Shown one piece after another: positions 17,930-26,893 of a stretch of DNA of 64,000 nucleotides. Under the pieces are notes generated by a model. It saw only the letters and a list, made by a program, of their open reading frames with translations, had not been told where the DNA came from and ran no database searches. The position numbers and the translations under genes are program-made. How positions within the stretch are numbered: the first letter of the stretch is position 1; every line of letters starts with the position of its first letter. This stretch comes from Chloroflexi bacterium CFX4 (GTDB lineage Bacteria > Chloroflexota > Anaerolineae > Aggregatilineales > UBA2796): assembly GCA_021404685.1 (NCBI GenBank), contig QWHC01000012.1:62001-126000 (forward strand). The letters run 5' to 3'.

Positions 17930-18673
17930 TTATTCCTTGACAATAACGCCGATGCCAAATCCATCCTGATGTTGATCTTGGATATATTCTTCGAACTGAA
18001 AGCGCCTTTTGATCTCTTCCCAGAACTTATATACTTCGCCGCTATCGGCTGATGTTACTTTTCCATAACGCGTTCTGTAATCAGGCAAGATGTCATGGAA
18101 GCCTATCAATCCACCTGTTCGGACAAGCGGTGCGTAAGCCTGAAAATCTGCGCTCACACCTTCATAGGAGTGATCACCATCTATAAATAGAAAGTCTATC
18201 GCGTTTCCTCGCAAAAGATGCTTGACACGCTCAACCGTTCGTGAGGCGTAAGAGTTTCCGTTGATAAGGTCTAGGCGTCCTTGATTGCTCCAAAAATGGT
18301 GATATGCCCTGAAATACCTAGGGTTATGATTCAAATCAATTGATATAAAACGTGATTTTCTGGCGACCACACAAGAGAACAAGGACAAAGTGCCACCTCG
18401 GTAGCAGCCAATCTCACAAAGGATGCGTGGTTGCAGCCGCTGAACGCGTTGCAGCAGTTGGGCTATTTCTTCCCGTTTCTGTGCGGTGTGGAACGTCTCG
18501 GAGTTTAGAATAGCCGAAAGGTACGCTTCAAAACCTTGCGTAAGGGTTAATGCTTTTAGCGATTGCGCTTCAGCTAAAATTTGTTTGCTTTGGGTATAAT
18601 GTTTATGTGCAATATACAATTGCTTGTAGAGGTTGGGAAATAGTGCACGCAGAATTGGTTTTACGTGAATCAC
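17930..18673 (-). CDS. Class I methyltransferase-like protein (CmcI/Methyltransf_24 type)
   Basis: Rossmann-fold protein of 247 residues. The SAM-binding motif I reads ILCEIGCYRGGTLSLFS, followed by SRFISIDLNHNP and the post-motif IDFLFIDGDHSYEGVSADFQ with HDI downstream. This layout is shared by the cephalosporin-hydroxylase-like (CmcI) methyltransferases common in polysaccharide clusters. A sugar O-methyltransferase role is likely but not certain, since some relatives are hydroxylases. It has an ATGA overlap with wzt (18670-18673), so it is coupled to the exporter gene. It belongs to the lower-GC block. Confidence 0.75.
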   Translation of the reverse strand: MIHVKPILRALFPNLYKQLYIAHKHYTQSKQILAEAQSLKALTLTQGFEAYLSAILNSETFHTAQKREEIAQLLQRVQRLQPRILCEIGCYRGGTLSLFSCVVARKSRFISIDLNHNPRYFRAYHHFWSNQGRLDLINGNSYASRTVERVKHLLRGNAIDFLFIDGDHSYEGVSADFQAYAPLVRTGGLIGFHDILPDYRTRYGKVTSADSGEVYKFWEEIKRRFQFEEYIQDQHQDGFGIGVIVKE

Positions 18674-19974
18674 ACGCTACGCCTTTCCCATTCATAAGAT
18701 TCCCACTCAGATTGCACAAGCACTTTGCCCCAGTTTACTGAGGGCAGGTTTCCCGTCTTGAAAAAATCACCCGCCTCGACATCCAGGAAAAAAGCATCCT
18801 CTATGGCATCTTGCAGCGGTTCGGCTTGGGAACCAGCACTTACGGATACGCTGTAGCGTCCGGGTAAGAGTGGCAACTGATCGATTCGGCAACAAATGGC
18901 GCAGTTGCCTTGCAAATCGGGAACAGAACTACCTGTCTTTGTGTAAGCGCTTACCAAATTGAAAATCCTAGTGCCGCTAGAATCTGCGAAGCCGATGCCG
19001 ATAATAGGACGCTTAAGTAACTGAACTGTGTTGATGTGGAATTCAAGAATCAGCGTATCGCCCGTTATAAAGGCGTTCTTGAGGATTCCTTCAGCATTCA
19101 TCAAGCGCGCACGGGCTAAAATGGGGGTACCTTTGGAGACACGGTTAGGGTGTTGGTGCAGATCGATCTCGGCTTGGCTGGGTAAACTTCCTTGCAGTGT
19201 GTAGGCTTCTATTGCAATATTCACTAAAGCATCAACGATAAGCCTACCGCTCTCCAAGACAATTCCGCGCCCACACAGATTCTGCACCGCCGCCATGTTG
19301 TGGCTCACAAACAGCACTGTGCGCCCTTCGCCCGCCACCTCGCCCATCTTGCCCAAGCACTTCCGCTGGAAGGCGGAATCTCCAACCGCCAACACCTCAT
19401 CCACGATCAAAATCTCTGGCTCAAGGTGCGCCGCAACTGCAAAGCCTAGCCGCAAGCCCATCCCGCTGGAATAATGCTTGACGGGCGTATCAATAAACTT
19501 CTCCACCTCTGCAAAGGCGACGATCTCATCAAATTTGCGCCTGATCTCCGCCCGACTCATGCCCAAGATCGCGCCGTTCAGGTAAATGTTCTCGCGTCCC
19601 GTCAGCTCAGGGTGAAAGCCCGTGCCAACCTCCAGCAGCGCGCCCACCCGCCCATACAGTTTTGCCTCACCGGTGGTTGGCTCGGTGATGGAGGAGAGGA
19701 TTTTGAGCAGCGTGCTTTTGCCCGCGCCATTCCGCCCAATAATGCCCACCACTTCCCCTTTTTTCACCGTGAACGAGACATCCCGCAACGCCCAGATCAC
19801 TTCGCTGAGGTTGTTGGCAGCGGCAGCATTCCCGCGCAGCAGCCCAACCGCACGCCGAAAGGGCGCGCTGAGCGTATCCGCCAGCACATCGCGGAAGGTG
19901 CGGTAGGCAGCCTCTGCTTTGCCGATGCGATATTGCTTGCCCAGCCCTTCAACGCGCAGCGCAATGTCACCCAT
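18670..19974 (-). CDS. wzt: Polysaccharide ABC exporter ATPase (Wzt type)
   Basis: ATPase subunit of an ABC-2 glycan exporter, 434 residues. The nucleotide-binding domain has Walker A GRNGAGKST (80-88), GVGALLEVGTGFHPELTGREN-like sequence (RVGALLEVGTGF), signature YSSGMGLRLGFAVA and Walker B ILIVDEVLAVGD. A C-terminal domain of about 190 residues (from about 245) has the beta-sandwich character of the Wzt glycan-recognition domain, which selects the finished chain end. The N-terminal domain also has the family's insertion before Walker A. It pairs with the permease at 22013-22894. The GT39 gene sits between them. Confidence 0.9.
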   Translation of the reverse strand: MGDIALRVEGLGKQYRIGKAEAAYRTFRDVLADTLSAPFRRAVGLLRGNAAAANNLSEVIWALRDVSFTVKKGEVVGIIGRNGAGKSTLLKILSSITEPTTGEAKLYGRVGALLEVGTGFHPELTGRENIYLNGAILGMSRAEIRRKFDEIVAFAEVEKFIDTPVKHYSSGMGLRLGFAVAAHLEPEILIVDEVLAVGDSAFQRKCLGKMGEVAGEGRTVLFVSHNMAAVQNLCGRGIVLESGRLIVDALVNIAIEAYTLQGSLPSQAEIDLHQHPNRVSKGTPILARARLMNAEGILKNAFITGDTLILEFHINTVQLLKRPIIGIGFADSSGTRIFNLVSAYTKTGSSVPDLQGNCAICCRIDQLPLLPGRYSVSVSAGSQAEPLQDAIEDAFFLDVEAGDFFKTGNLPSVNWGKVLVQSEWESYEWERRSV

Positions 19975-19984
19975 GTTAGTTTCC

Positions 19985-22000
19985 CTAGCGGAGAGCGAGT
20001 CCCCATATGTTGAATGTTACAGAGTTGTGCAACACTTCAAGCTGGATGCGCTCAGCCTGCACCGCATCCGACAGTTCCACAGTCGTTCCCCAAACGTAAG
20101 CTGTAAAGTCTCGGTAAGCACCCTCATAGGCAGCACTGCCGACCAACGCCGCCCGTTTTCGCCACTGGAAGGCAAGCTCGCACAGGCTGCAAGCCGATGG
20201 CGCATCCCAACTGTGCGTGTGCTGTCCATATAGAAGCGGTACAGCAATGCGTTCGCCATCTGATGTGACAAGGGTGAGTGTACCAACTTGTGTGCCAACT
20301 TGCAATGATGCATTTGTGACAATATGAGACAGTATCAATACCTGCTTAACATTTTGTTCATCTATCGCGCTGTACCACACTGTCTGCCCTTGGCAATCAG
20401 GCAAGGTGTAAGCGCCCACTACTTGCCCACCGTAGGCGCTCCAAGCCGCTGGTTGTGGCAGCTTAGCGTCTTGATAACGCATGTGGTAAGCCGAGAGGGG
20501 GCTGATCATGTCGCCTTGTTGTGCAGTCAGATCAAAGGTGTAGATGAAGAATGGGTAATCCACAAAGCTCTGCTCAAGGCGTATACTGCTAAGCTGCCGC
20601 AGCAGTCCCGAAAATTGACAGCGGTTCGCCTCTTGAAAATCCGCACTGACCATCACAAGGCGCTGAATGCCGCGCTCGCGCAGCGTCTCCACAAAATCTG
20701 GGTTGCCGAGGTACTGCCACGCCGACTCTAGGTTAGGCGGCTGCCGCAGGTTGAAAGCAATGAAGCCGTGCGACCGTCCGTCGGCAAGAATGAGCGTGTT
20801 TGGCTGCGCGGCGGATGGCGCTAGCACGCGCACCACTGCCGCGTGGTCAGGCTTTTCCCATGCGGCGGTTGTCATGTTCAAGAGACCGTAACCCTGCACA
20901 CCGATCACTGCGATGAGCGCTGCACCTTGCAGGCTGCGCCACTTCAGGGCATAGAGTCCTTCTGCCACTAGCCACAAAATGATCGGCACACTCCAGATGA
21001 CGAGGCGCACGTTGGCGCTTGCCGTGATTTGGGCAGGCAACAGCGGATCGAGGACAATGTAGACCAGCATGGCGAAGAAAAAACTTAGCAACACAAAATG
21101 CAAGGCTGAACGGTTCCCCTTATGGAGTTGCCAAAGCCCTAGCAGAATGACGGCTGCGAATACAAGCATAGCGGGCAACACGATCAGCCAATCAAGCGGA
21201 TAGGTGTACTGCCCAAAGATGGCATGATAGCCCAAGAAAAATAGCTTCACGCCGATAATGGGCGACCATCCACGCGGACCGCTGTAATTGAAGTCACGCC
21301 CTTCAAAATTTGCGTTGCCATCAAAGATTCTGGAGGCAAGGCTGTAGGGAACTTGCAGTAAATCAGGGCTAATTATGGCAAGCAGCACAATGAAGAAAAG
21401 CGCGCCGACACAAGCGAATACGACAACACGAAAGTGTTTAGGCTTTCTACCCGCTAGCCAGTGAAGGCACACCGCTGCAATCACCAGCACGCCTAACATC
21501 TGAGCGGACAGCACCAGCAGCGCAGACCCGATCAGCCTAATTGCTCTCACAAAGCGTTGAGCAGGTATGCCCTTAGTGTGTAGTGCATACAGCCAGAAAA
21601 ACAACATCACAGAGAACAGGAAGAAGCTGTAGAAACGGATTTGCTGCCCGTATTCGATGGCTATCGGTGAAATGGCTAACAGCCCTGAAGTGATGAGCGC
21701 TACGGGCAAAGGACGCCATGCCCTTAACCATAGATAGCAGAACAAGACGCTCAGGCTGCCAAAGCCTATCGGTAGCAGGCGCAGCCACAGCAAATCCGTG
21801 CTGAGGCGCACCCAAGGGTTATAGAGGATTAGAAAACCAATGCCATTCAGGTTGAAGCCCAAATTTTGCGCTTCGCGGATGGTTGCTAGCTCATCGCCAT
21901 AGGCTGCGCCTTCCGCCGCCCAGAACCGCATGGCAAACGCCAGCACGAACAGCCCGACAGGCAGCCACAGCCGTCCCACAGCGGCACTGGTTAAACGCAT
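19985..22000 (-). CDS. GT39-type membrane glycosyltransferase with soluble C-terminal domain
   Basis: Large GT-C protein of 671 residues. The first helix (LWLPVGLFVLAFAMRFWA) is followed by AAYGDELATIREAQN, whose acidic pair is the usual catalytic position. It is followed by EYGQQIRFYSFFLFSV. About 11-12 hydrophobic segments extend to about residue 380. The last 290 or so residues are soluble and beta-rich, and would lie outside the membrane. The donor is probably a polyprenyl-phosphate sugar. It is inserted between wzm and wzt, 10 bp from wzt and 12 bp from wzm, so it is expressed with the exporter. Confidence 0.78.
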   Translation of the reverse strand: MRLTSAAVGRLWLPVGLFVLAFAMRFWAAEGAAYGDELATIREAQNLGFNLNGIGFLILYNPWVRLSTDLLWLRLLPIGFGSLSVLFCYLWLRAWRPLPVALITSGLLAISPIAIEYGQQIRFYSFFLFSVMLFFWLYALHTKGIPAQRFVRAIRLIGSALLVLSAQMLGVLVIAAVCLHWLAGRKPKHFRVVVFACVGALFFIVLLAIISPDLLQVPYSLASRIFDGNANFEGRDFNYSGPRGWSPIIGVKLFFLGYHAIFGQYTYPLDWLIVLPAMLVFAAVILLGLWQLHKGNRSALHFVLLSFFFAMLVYIVLDPLLPAQITASANVRLVIWSVPIILWLVAEGLYALKWRSLQGAALIAVIGVQGYGLLNMTTAAWEKPDHAAVVRVLAPSAAQPNTLILADGRSHGFIAFNLRQPPNLESAWQYLGNPDFVETLRERGIQRLVMVSADFQEANRCQFSGLLRQLSSIRLEQSFVDYPFFIYTFDLTAQQGDMISPLSAYHMRYQDAKLPQPAAWSAYGGQVVGAYTLPDCQGQTVWYSAIDEQNVKQVLILSHIVTNASLQVGTQVGTLTLVTSDGERIAVPLLYGQHTHSWDAPSACSLCELAFQWRKRAALVGSAAYEGAYRDFTAYVWGTTVELSDAVQAERIQLEVLHNSVTFNIWGLALR

Positions 22001-22012
22001 TCACTGTCCCTT

Positions 22013-22894
22013 CTAGACGACATCCGCAAAGGTCTTTTCCATGCGTCGGAAGTAAAAGGCGCCGCTCACCAACAGCAGCACCGCCGCCAGCGAAGAAATG
22101 ATGAGAATACCGCTGGGCGCTGTCTCCGTGCCAAGCAGCGCCCACCGAAAGCCTTCTACCACACCCGCCATCGGATTGATGCCATAGAGCGCCCGCAAGG
22201 TCTCGTTGCGGATCAAGCTGCTTGGATAGGCAATCGGTGTGGCGAACAGCCAGAATTGCGTTAGGAACGGCACCACGTAGCGAATATCCCGAAACTGGAC
22301 GTTCATTGCCGAAAGCCACAAGCCAACGCCCAAAGCTGTGATGAGCGCCAAGAGCAGGAAGAACGGCAGAAAGATCACGTTGGCAGTTGGCGCTATCCCA
22401 AAGGCGACCATCATCACCAACAAGACGGCAAAAGCCAGAAGGAAATCAATAATGCCCGAAAGCACCGTTGAAATCGGGATCACCAAGCGCGGAAAGTAAA
22501 TCTTCTTGATCAGGTTGGCGCTGCCCACCAAACTGTTAGAGGCATTGGCAAGCCCTGCGGCAAAAAACGTCCACGGCACCAGCGCTGCATAGCTGAAGAT
22601 GGGATAGGGCAACCCATCCGATGGAATGCCTGCCAGCCGCCCAAAGAACAGCGAAAAGACCACCATCGTCATGAATGGCTGAATGATTGCCCACGCTGCG
22701 CCGATCACAGTTTGCTTGTAGCGCACCTTGATGTCGCGCCATATCAGGAAGTAAAGCAGTTCGCGGAAACGCCACAGCTCGCGTAGCTTCAGCGAGACCC
22801 AACCCGTTGAAGGGCGCAAGGTCAGCAGCGGCGCGTCGTCGGTTATGGCGTTGGCGTAGTCCGATTGACTAGAGGTGTCGGTTAGTTGGTTCAT
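22013..22894 (-). CDS. wzm: Polysaccharide ABC exporter permease (Wzm type)
   Basis: ABC-2 family permease of 293 residues and first gene of the polysaccharide operon. A cytoplasmic N-terminal tail is followed by LWRFRELLYFLIWRDIKVRY, the amphipathic entry typical of Wzm/TagG, and about six transmembrane helices. It also has PYPIFSYAALVPWTFFAAGL and NLIKKIYFPRLVIPISTVLS, both family hallmarks. It works as a dimer with Wzt to move undecaprenyl-linked glycan across the membrane. A TACAAT element lies about 53 bp upstream on the minus strand. Confidence 0.9.
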   Translation of the reverse strand: MNQLTDTSSQSDYANAITDDAPLLTLRPSTGWVSLKLRELWRFRELLYFLIWRDIKVRYKQTVIGAAWAIIQPFMTMVVFSLFFGRLAGIPSDGLPYPIFSYAALVPWTFFAAGLANASNSLVGSANLIKKIYFPRLVIPISTVLSGIIDFLLAFAVLLVMMVAFGIAPTANVIFLPFFLLLALITALGVGLWLSAMNVQFRDIRYVVPFLTQFWLFATPIAYPSSLIRNETLRALYGINPMAGVVEGFRWALLGTETAPSGILIISSLAAVLLLVSGAFYFRRMEKTFADVV

Positions 22895-22946
22895 AACGCC
22901 TTATGAATCTCGTGGCAGTTAAGCGCTATCAGGCTGACAGCAGAGC

Positions 22947-22952
22947 ATTGTA
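22947..22952 (-). promoter_or_regulatory. Possible -10 element of the polysaccharide operon
   Basis: On the minus strand TACAAT lies in the 78-bp gap between menA and wzm, about 53 bp before the wzm start. No good -35 hexamer sits 16-18 bp upstream, so this is only a -10 match. Read-through from menA is also possible. Confidence 0.3.
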
Positions 22953-22972
22953 ACCTGTTTATATGGTTTCGG

Positions 22973-23938
22973 CTATTGCACGCCGAAAGCCGCCGCCAGG
23001 AACCATCCCGCTGCCAGCGCCAAACCCAGCCACCAATGCAGCCGCGCTGTGCGTCCCTGTGCGCGGTGCAGTGCCTGAGCATCCTTGCTGCGCGTGGTGA
23101 CGCGCACCAACCACACCGCCTCCCATAAGGTGACGAATACCAGCAGTGTGGGCAGTGGCATCGCACCGGCTATGATCAGCGCCCCTGATGCGACGTAAGC
23201 GCCGTAAATCAGGATGTTGAACTCGATAAAGGCGCCCTTCAAGCCAAAACGCACTGCCAAGGTGCGTTTGTTCACCGCCCGATCTGCCTCAATATCGCGC
23301 ATGTTGTTGGCGTGCAGAATGGCAGCCACCGTGAAGCCAAGCGGCACACCTGCCAAAAGCGCTTGCAGGTTATCCTGCCCGCTGATCGCGTAGTATGTCC
23401 CAAAGGTCATCAGCGGACCAAAGCACAGAAAGGCTGTCACTTCACCCAAGCCAATGTGCGAAAGCGGCAGCGGGCCCGCCGTATACAGCACAACAGCCGC
23501 CACGCCAACAATGCCTACAAACAGCAGCGTTGTGCCGGAAAGCGCTACCAAGATTAAGCCGATCAACGCGCCGCCAACCGTCGTCACCACTGCGCCGATC
23601 AAGACTTGCTGCGCGCTGAGCTTGCCCTCACTCAGCACCATGCCCATGCCAGCAACTTTTAAGGCATCCGCGCCGCGCTGATGATCAACATATTCATTCA
23701 CAAAGTTGGAGGCAATTTGCAGCAGCAGCGCGCCGATCAGCGCCAGCAGAAAGCGCAGCGGCTCAAAAATGCCATCGTTAAGCGCCACCGCGCCGCCCAC
23801 CAACAACGCGGCATAGGTTGCGGGCAAGCTGCGTGGGCGCGCCGCCTGATACCAAGGGCGCAGCGGCGCAGGCAAGCGCTCGATGAGTGGGCGCGCAGGC
23901 GCTCGTTTGGTGCGTTCACGTGCTTTGCGTTTGTTCAT
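22973..23938 (-). CDS. menA: UbiA-family prenyltransferase, probable MenA
   Basis: Integral membrane prenyltransferase, 321 residues with about eight to nine helices. The first Asp-rich motif is NFVNEYVDHQRGAD (78-91). The second is NNMRDIEADRAVNKRTLAVR, in the form characteristic of 1,4-dihydroxy-2-naphthoate octaprenyltransferase (MenA) rather than UbiA or heme-A synthase. It would make demethylmenaquinone, the step before methylation. An Arg/Lys-rich N-terminal tail (1-30) is longer than usual. It has an ATGA overlap with the upstream GT4 gene. Confidence 0.82.
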   Translation of the reverse strand: MNKRKARERTKRAPARPLIERLPAPLRPWYQAARPRSLPATYAALLVGGAVALNDGIFEPLRFLLALIGALLLQIASNFVNEYVDHQRGADALKVAGMGMVLSEGKLSAQQVLIGAVVTTVGGALIGLILVALSGTTLLFVGIVGVAAVVLYTAGPLPLSHIGLGEVTAFLCFGPLMTFGTYYAISGQDNLQALLAGVPLGFTVAAILHANNMRDIEADRAVNKRTLAVRFGLKGAFIEFNILIYGAYVASGALIIAGAMPLPTLLVFVTLWEAVWLVRVTTRSKDAQALHRAQGRTARLHWWLGLALAAGWFLAAAFGVQ

Positions 23939-25014
23939 CGCAGGCTGTAAATGGCTGCCTCAAAAAACTCGATCATGGCATGGCTGTGCGCTTGCGGCGA
24001 AAAACGTTCCATGCCGCGCTTATGGGCATTCCGCCCTAGACGCTCTGCCAACGAATCATATTGTAACAGACGGCTCATTTGCAGTGCCATATCGCTTATA
24101 TCGCCCGGCGTGACGATCAGCGCGGCAACGTTTGGCTCCAACACCTCAGTGATCCCTACCTGACGCGGCGCAACAATCGGTTTGCCCGCCAACATCGCCG
24201 CGATCAGTCCTTCGGGCAGCCCCTCATGGATGGTGCAGTCCAGCACGGCATCGCAGGCTGCCAAAACCTCATAAACCTCCGCACGGTTAGGAAACCAACG
24301 AATCGGCAAGGCATGGCGCGTTGTGGCTTGCCGCAGCGCGTGGAACGTCTCACCATCGCCAATGATCACCAAACGCACCTCAAGCTGGCGCTGTAACAGG
24401 CGTTCCAGCACCTCAAGGGCTTGTAGATAGCCGCTATCATAGGCAGCGGGCAAGATCAACGCAATATTTTTGCCACCCTCCAAACCGAAAGCTACCCGAT
24501 CTGAATAGGCTTCAATTGGCAGCGGATAGGCAGTATATACAACGCCTATTTTCTCCGGCGGCACGTTTGCCAGCGCGATCAGGTCACGCTTCACCAATTC
24601 GGAAGGCGTCAGGATGCGCTGCGTATGGCGCGCCAAGAGCCGCCACTGCCGCTGGCGCAGCAAATAGGCGAACGGCGTTAGTTCCCTGCGCCGCGCCGCC
24701 TTCTCACAGACGATTGAAACGGGCAAATCGGCACGGCGTGCAGCCAAAATGCCGACGAGTGCGGCGGCTGGCTCAACGATATGCAGCAGTTCAATCTGCA
24801 AACCACGCAGCAGGGCAAGCAAACGTCCCACAGCGCCAAACGCTATGCTGCGCCGTGCGCCAAGCCCGCTATCAATCAGCTTGCCATCGGCGGCGGCACG
24901 CAAGGCAGCCACGGCCGCTTGAATACGCAACGAATCCAGCAGCGGCAGCAAGCGTTCAAGCGCCAGCCGCTGTGCCGACTCGGCAAAGGTATCGCCCAGG
25001 ATCAGGACGCGCAC
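23935..25014 (-). CDS. Glycosyltransferase family 4-like protein
   Basis: GT-B fold protein of 359 residues. The N-terminal lobe contains LLHIVEPAAALVGILAARR. The C-terminal lobe contains LVIIGDGETFHALRQA and CTIHEGLPEGLIAAMLAGKP followed by PRQVGITEVLEPNVAALIV. The second Glu of the usual E-x7-E motif is Ala here, which is unusual for an active GT4 enzyme. It lies 3 bp after glpK and overlaps menA by 4 bp, away from the main polysaccharide operon. It may act in glycolipid synthesis, but this is context-based inference. Confidence 0.72.
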   Translation of the reverse strand: MRVLILGDTFAESAQRLALERLLPLLDSLRIQAAVAALRAAADGKLIDSGLGARRSIAFGAVGRLLALLRGLQIELLHIVEPAAALVGILAARRADLPVSIVCEKAARRRELTPFAYLLRQRQWRLLARHTQRILTPSELVKRDLIALANVPPEKIGVVYTAYPLPIEAYSDRVAFGLEGGKNIALILPAAYDSGYLQALEVLERLLQRQLEVRLVIIGDGETFHALRQATTRHALPIRWFPNRAEVYEVLAACDAVLDCTIHEGLPEGLIAAMLAGKPIVAPRQVGITEVLEPNVAALIVTPGDISDMALQMSRLLQYDSLAERLGRNAHKRGMERFSPQAHSHAMIEFFEAAIYSLR

Positions 25015-25017
25015 AGC

Positions 25018-26508
25018 CTACGCGCTGATCCACGCTTTGGCGCGCTCAACGGCACGTTGCCAACCACTATAATGCGCGTTGCGCTCATCAGCGGACATGC
25101 GCGGTGTGAAAGTCTTTTCGGCTGACCACTGCGCCGCGATTTGCTCAGACGACTCCCAGAATTTGACTGCCAGTCCTGCTAAATACGCCGCGCCAAGTGC
25201 CGTTGTCTCTGTGACGGCAGGGCGCACGACCGAAACACCGAGAATATCCGCCTGAAACTGCATCAGCCAATCGTTTGCCACCGCGCCGCCATCCACGCGC
25301 AGCGTCTCTAATTGCAAGCCTGCATCACGGATCATGACTTCCACCACGTCCCGCGTTTGGAAGGCGATTGCTTCAAGTGTAGCACGCACAATGTGCGCCC
25401 GATTGCTGCCGCGTGTTAGACCAACAATGGTGCCGCGGGCGAAGCTATCCCAATACGGCGCGCCCAGCCCTGCAAAGGCAGGCACCACATAAACGCCACC
25501 GCTATCAGGCACGCTGGCTGCCACCGACTCGGACTCGGCGGCACTGCGGATAAGCTGCATTTCGTCCCGCAGCCACTGCACCGCTGCGCCCGCCACAAAA
25601 ACGCTGCCCTCTAAGGCGTAGACCGTTGGTTGATCGCCAAGCCGCCAGCCGATTGTGGTGAGCAAGCCGCCGTGTGAGTCCACAGCGCGATCTCCCGTAT
25701 TCATGAGCATGAAGCAGCCCGTGCCATAGGTGTTCTTCACGCTGCCAACCTTATAACAGGCTTGCCCAAAAGTGGCAGCCTGCTGATCGCCCGCCACGCC
25801 GCCAATTGGCACCGCCGCACCGAAGATATGCGCGTCCGTCTCGCCGTAGTGTGCGCTGGAAGGCAGCACATTCGGCAGCAAGGCACGCGGAATGTTCAGG
25901 CGTGCCAGCAGTTCATCATCCCATGTTTGGCTGTGGATGTTGTAGAGCAGCGTGCGGCTGGCATTGCTCACGTCGGTGGCGTGAATTTTACCGCCGCTCA
26001 AATTCCAGAGCAGCCATGTGTCCACTGTGCCGAAGGCAAGTTCGCCGTTGGCGGCGCGTTGGCGCGCATTCGGCACGTTATCCAGCAGCCATGCAACTTT
26101 TGTGCCGCTGAAATATGGATCGAGGACGAGTCCCGTCTTGGCGCGCACCGTCTCGGCAAAGCCTTCGGCGCGCAACTGCGCGCAGTGCGCTGCTGTGCGC
26201 CTGCACTGCCAAACAATCGCATTATGAATCGGCTTGCCCGTAGCGCGCTCCCAGATGATGGTTGTCTCGCGCTGGTTGGTGATGCCGATGCCTGCTACAT
26301 CACGCGGGCTGATGTTGGCACGCGCCAATGCCTCGCCGGCAACGCCAAGCTGCGTACTCCAAATATCGGCGGGATTGTGTTCTACCCAGCCCGGCTGTGG
26401 GTAAATCTGAGGGTATTCTTTCTGCGCCACACCGACGATCTTTCCGCTGTGGTCAAAAACGATGGCGCGTGAGCTGGTGGTGCCTTGATCAAGGGCGAGA
26501 ATATACAT
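25018..26508 (-). CDS. glpK: Glycerol kinase
   Basis: Phosphorylates glycerol to glycerol-3-phosphate with ATP in the cytoplasm (FGGY family, 496 residues). It has the N-terminal phosphate loop [17 protein letters not shown], the glycerol-binding [14 protein letters not shown], the second family signature [14 protein letters not shown] and [11 protein letters not shown]. The C-terminal half has [25 protein letters not shown] precedes the ATG by about 7 bases. No glycerol facilitator or GlpD is next to it. The grx gene lies 24 bp upstream. Confidence 0.95.
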   Translation of the reverse strand: MYILALDQGTTSSRAIVFDHSGKIVGVAQKEYPQIYPQPGWVEHNPADIWSTQLGVAGEALARANISPRDVAGIGITNQRETTIIWERATGKPIHNAIVWQCRRTAAHCAQLRAEGFAETVRAKTGLVLDPYFSGTKVAWLLDNVPNARQRAANGELAFGTVDTWLLWNLSGGKIHATDVSNASRTLLYNIHSQTWDDELLARLNIPRALLPNVLPSSAHYGETDAHIFGAAVPIGGVAGDQQAATFGQACYKVGSVKNTYGTGCFMLMNTGDRAVDSHGGLLTTIGWRLGDQPTVYALEGSVFVAGAAVQWLRDEMQLIRSAAESESVAASVPDSGGVYVVPAFAGLGAPYWDSFARGTIVGLTRGSNRAHIVRATLEAIAFQTRDVVEVMIRDAGLQLETLRVDGGAVANDWLMQFQADILGVSVVRPAVTETTALGAAYLAGLAVKFWESSEQIAAQWSAEKTFTPRMSADERNAHYSGWQRAVERAKAWISA

Positions 26509-26532
26509 AAAAACTCCTAAGTGCTGTAAGGG

Positions 26533-26871
26533 CTAGGCAAGAAAACCATGTTTACGTAACCAGACGAGCAACTCGTCTTCGGTTGCCTCCGTCAGCATAC
26601 TACCGCGATCCACGCCACGCGGCGAAGCGCCTTTCGGCAGCGGATCGGGCGTTTCGCAGGGCAGATCATCGCCGCGCTGCGCCACAATCAGCGTTGGCAC
26701 AGAAAGAAAGCCCGTCCACGCCACCACGCGCGCCTCAAAGGTTTTATCGCGGTCTATTAACAGTTCGCGGTATGGCACGCCTTCACGTTCTAGCACGCGG
26801 CGGGCAATGCTGACAAATGGGCAGGGCGTGCTGCGGCTGTACATCACTAATTCTTTGTCGGTTAACTGCAT
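26533..26871 (-). CDS. Glutaredoxin-family protein, single-cysteine CPFV
   Basis: Small thioredoxin-fold protein of 112 residues. It starts QLTDKELVMYSRSTPCPF, with one active-site Cys (CPFV) rather than CPYC, then RELLIDRD and GFLSVPTLIV with the conserved cis-Pro. Monothiol forms either reduce glutathione-type mixed disulfides or bind Fe-S clusters. Which applies here cannot be told. The ATG at 26871 is preferred to the one 15 bp upstream because AGGAG lies about 8 bases before it. A segment rich in Pro, Gly and Asp (about residues 70-90) before the final helix is longer than in most glutaredoxins. Confidence 0.75.
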   Translation of the reverse strand: MQLTDKELVMYSRSTPCPFVSIARRVLEREGVPYRELLIDRDKTFEARVVAWTGFLSVPTLIVAQRGDDLPCETPDPLPKGASPRGVDRGSMLTEATEDELLVWLRKHGFLA

Positions 26872-26893
26872 GTCCCTACTCCTCATAAGCCTT

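Noticed and set aside
25762..26472. 236-codon frame antisense to glpK
   Set aside because: Shadow of glycerol kinase, no motifs.
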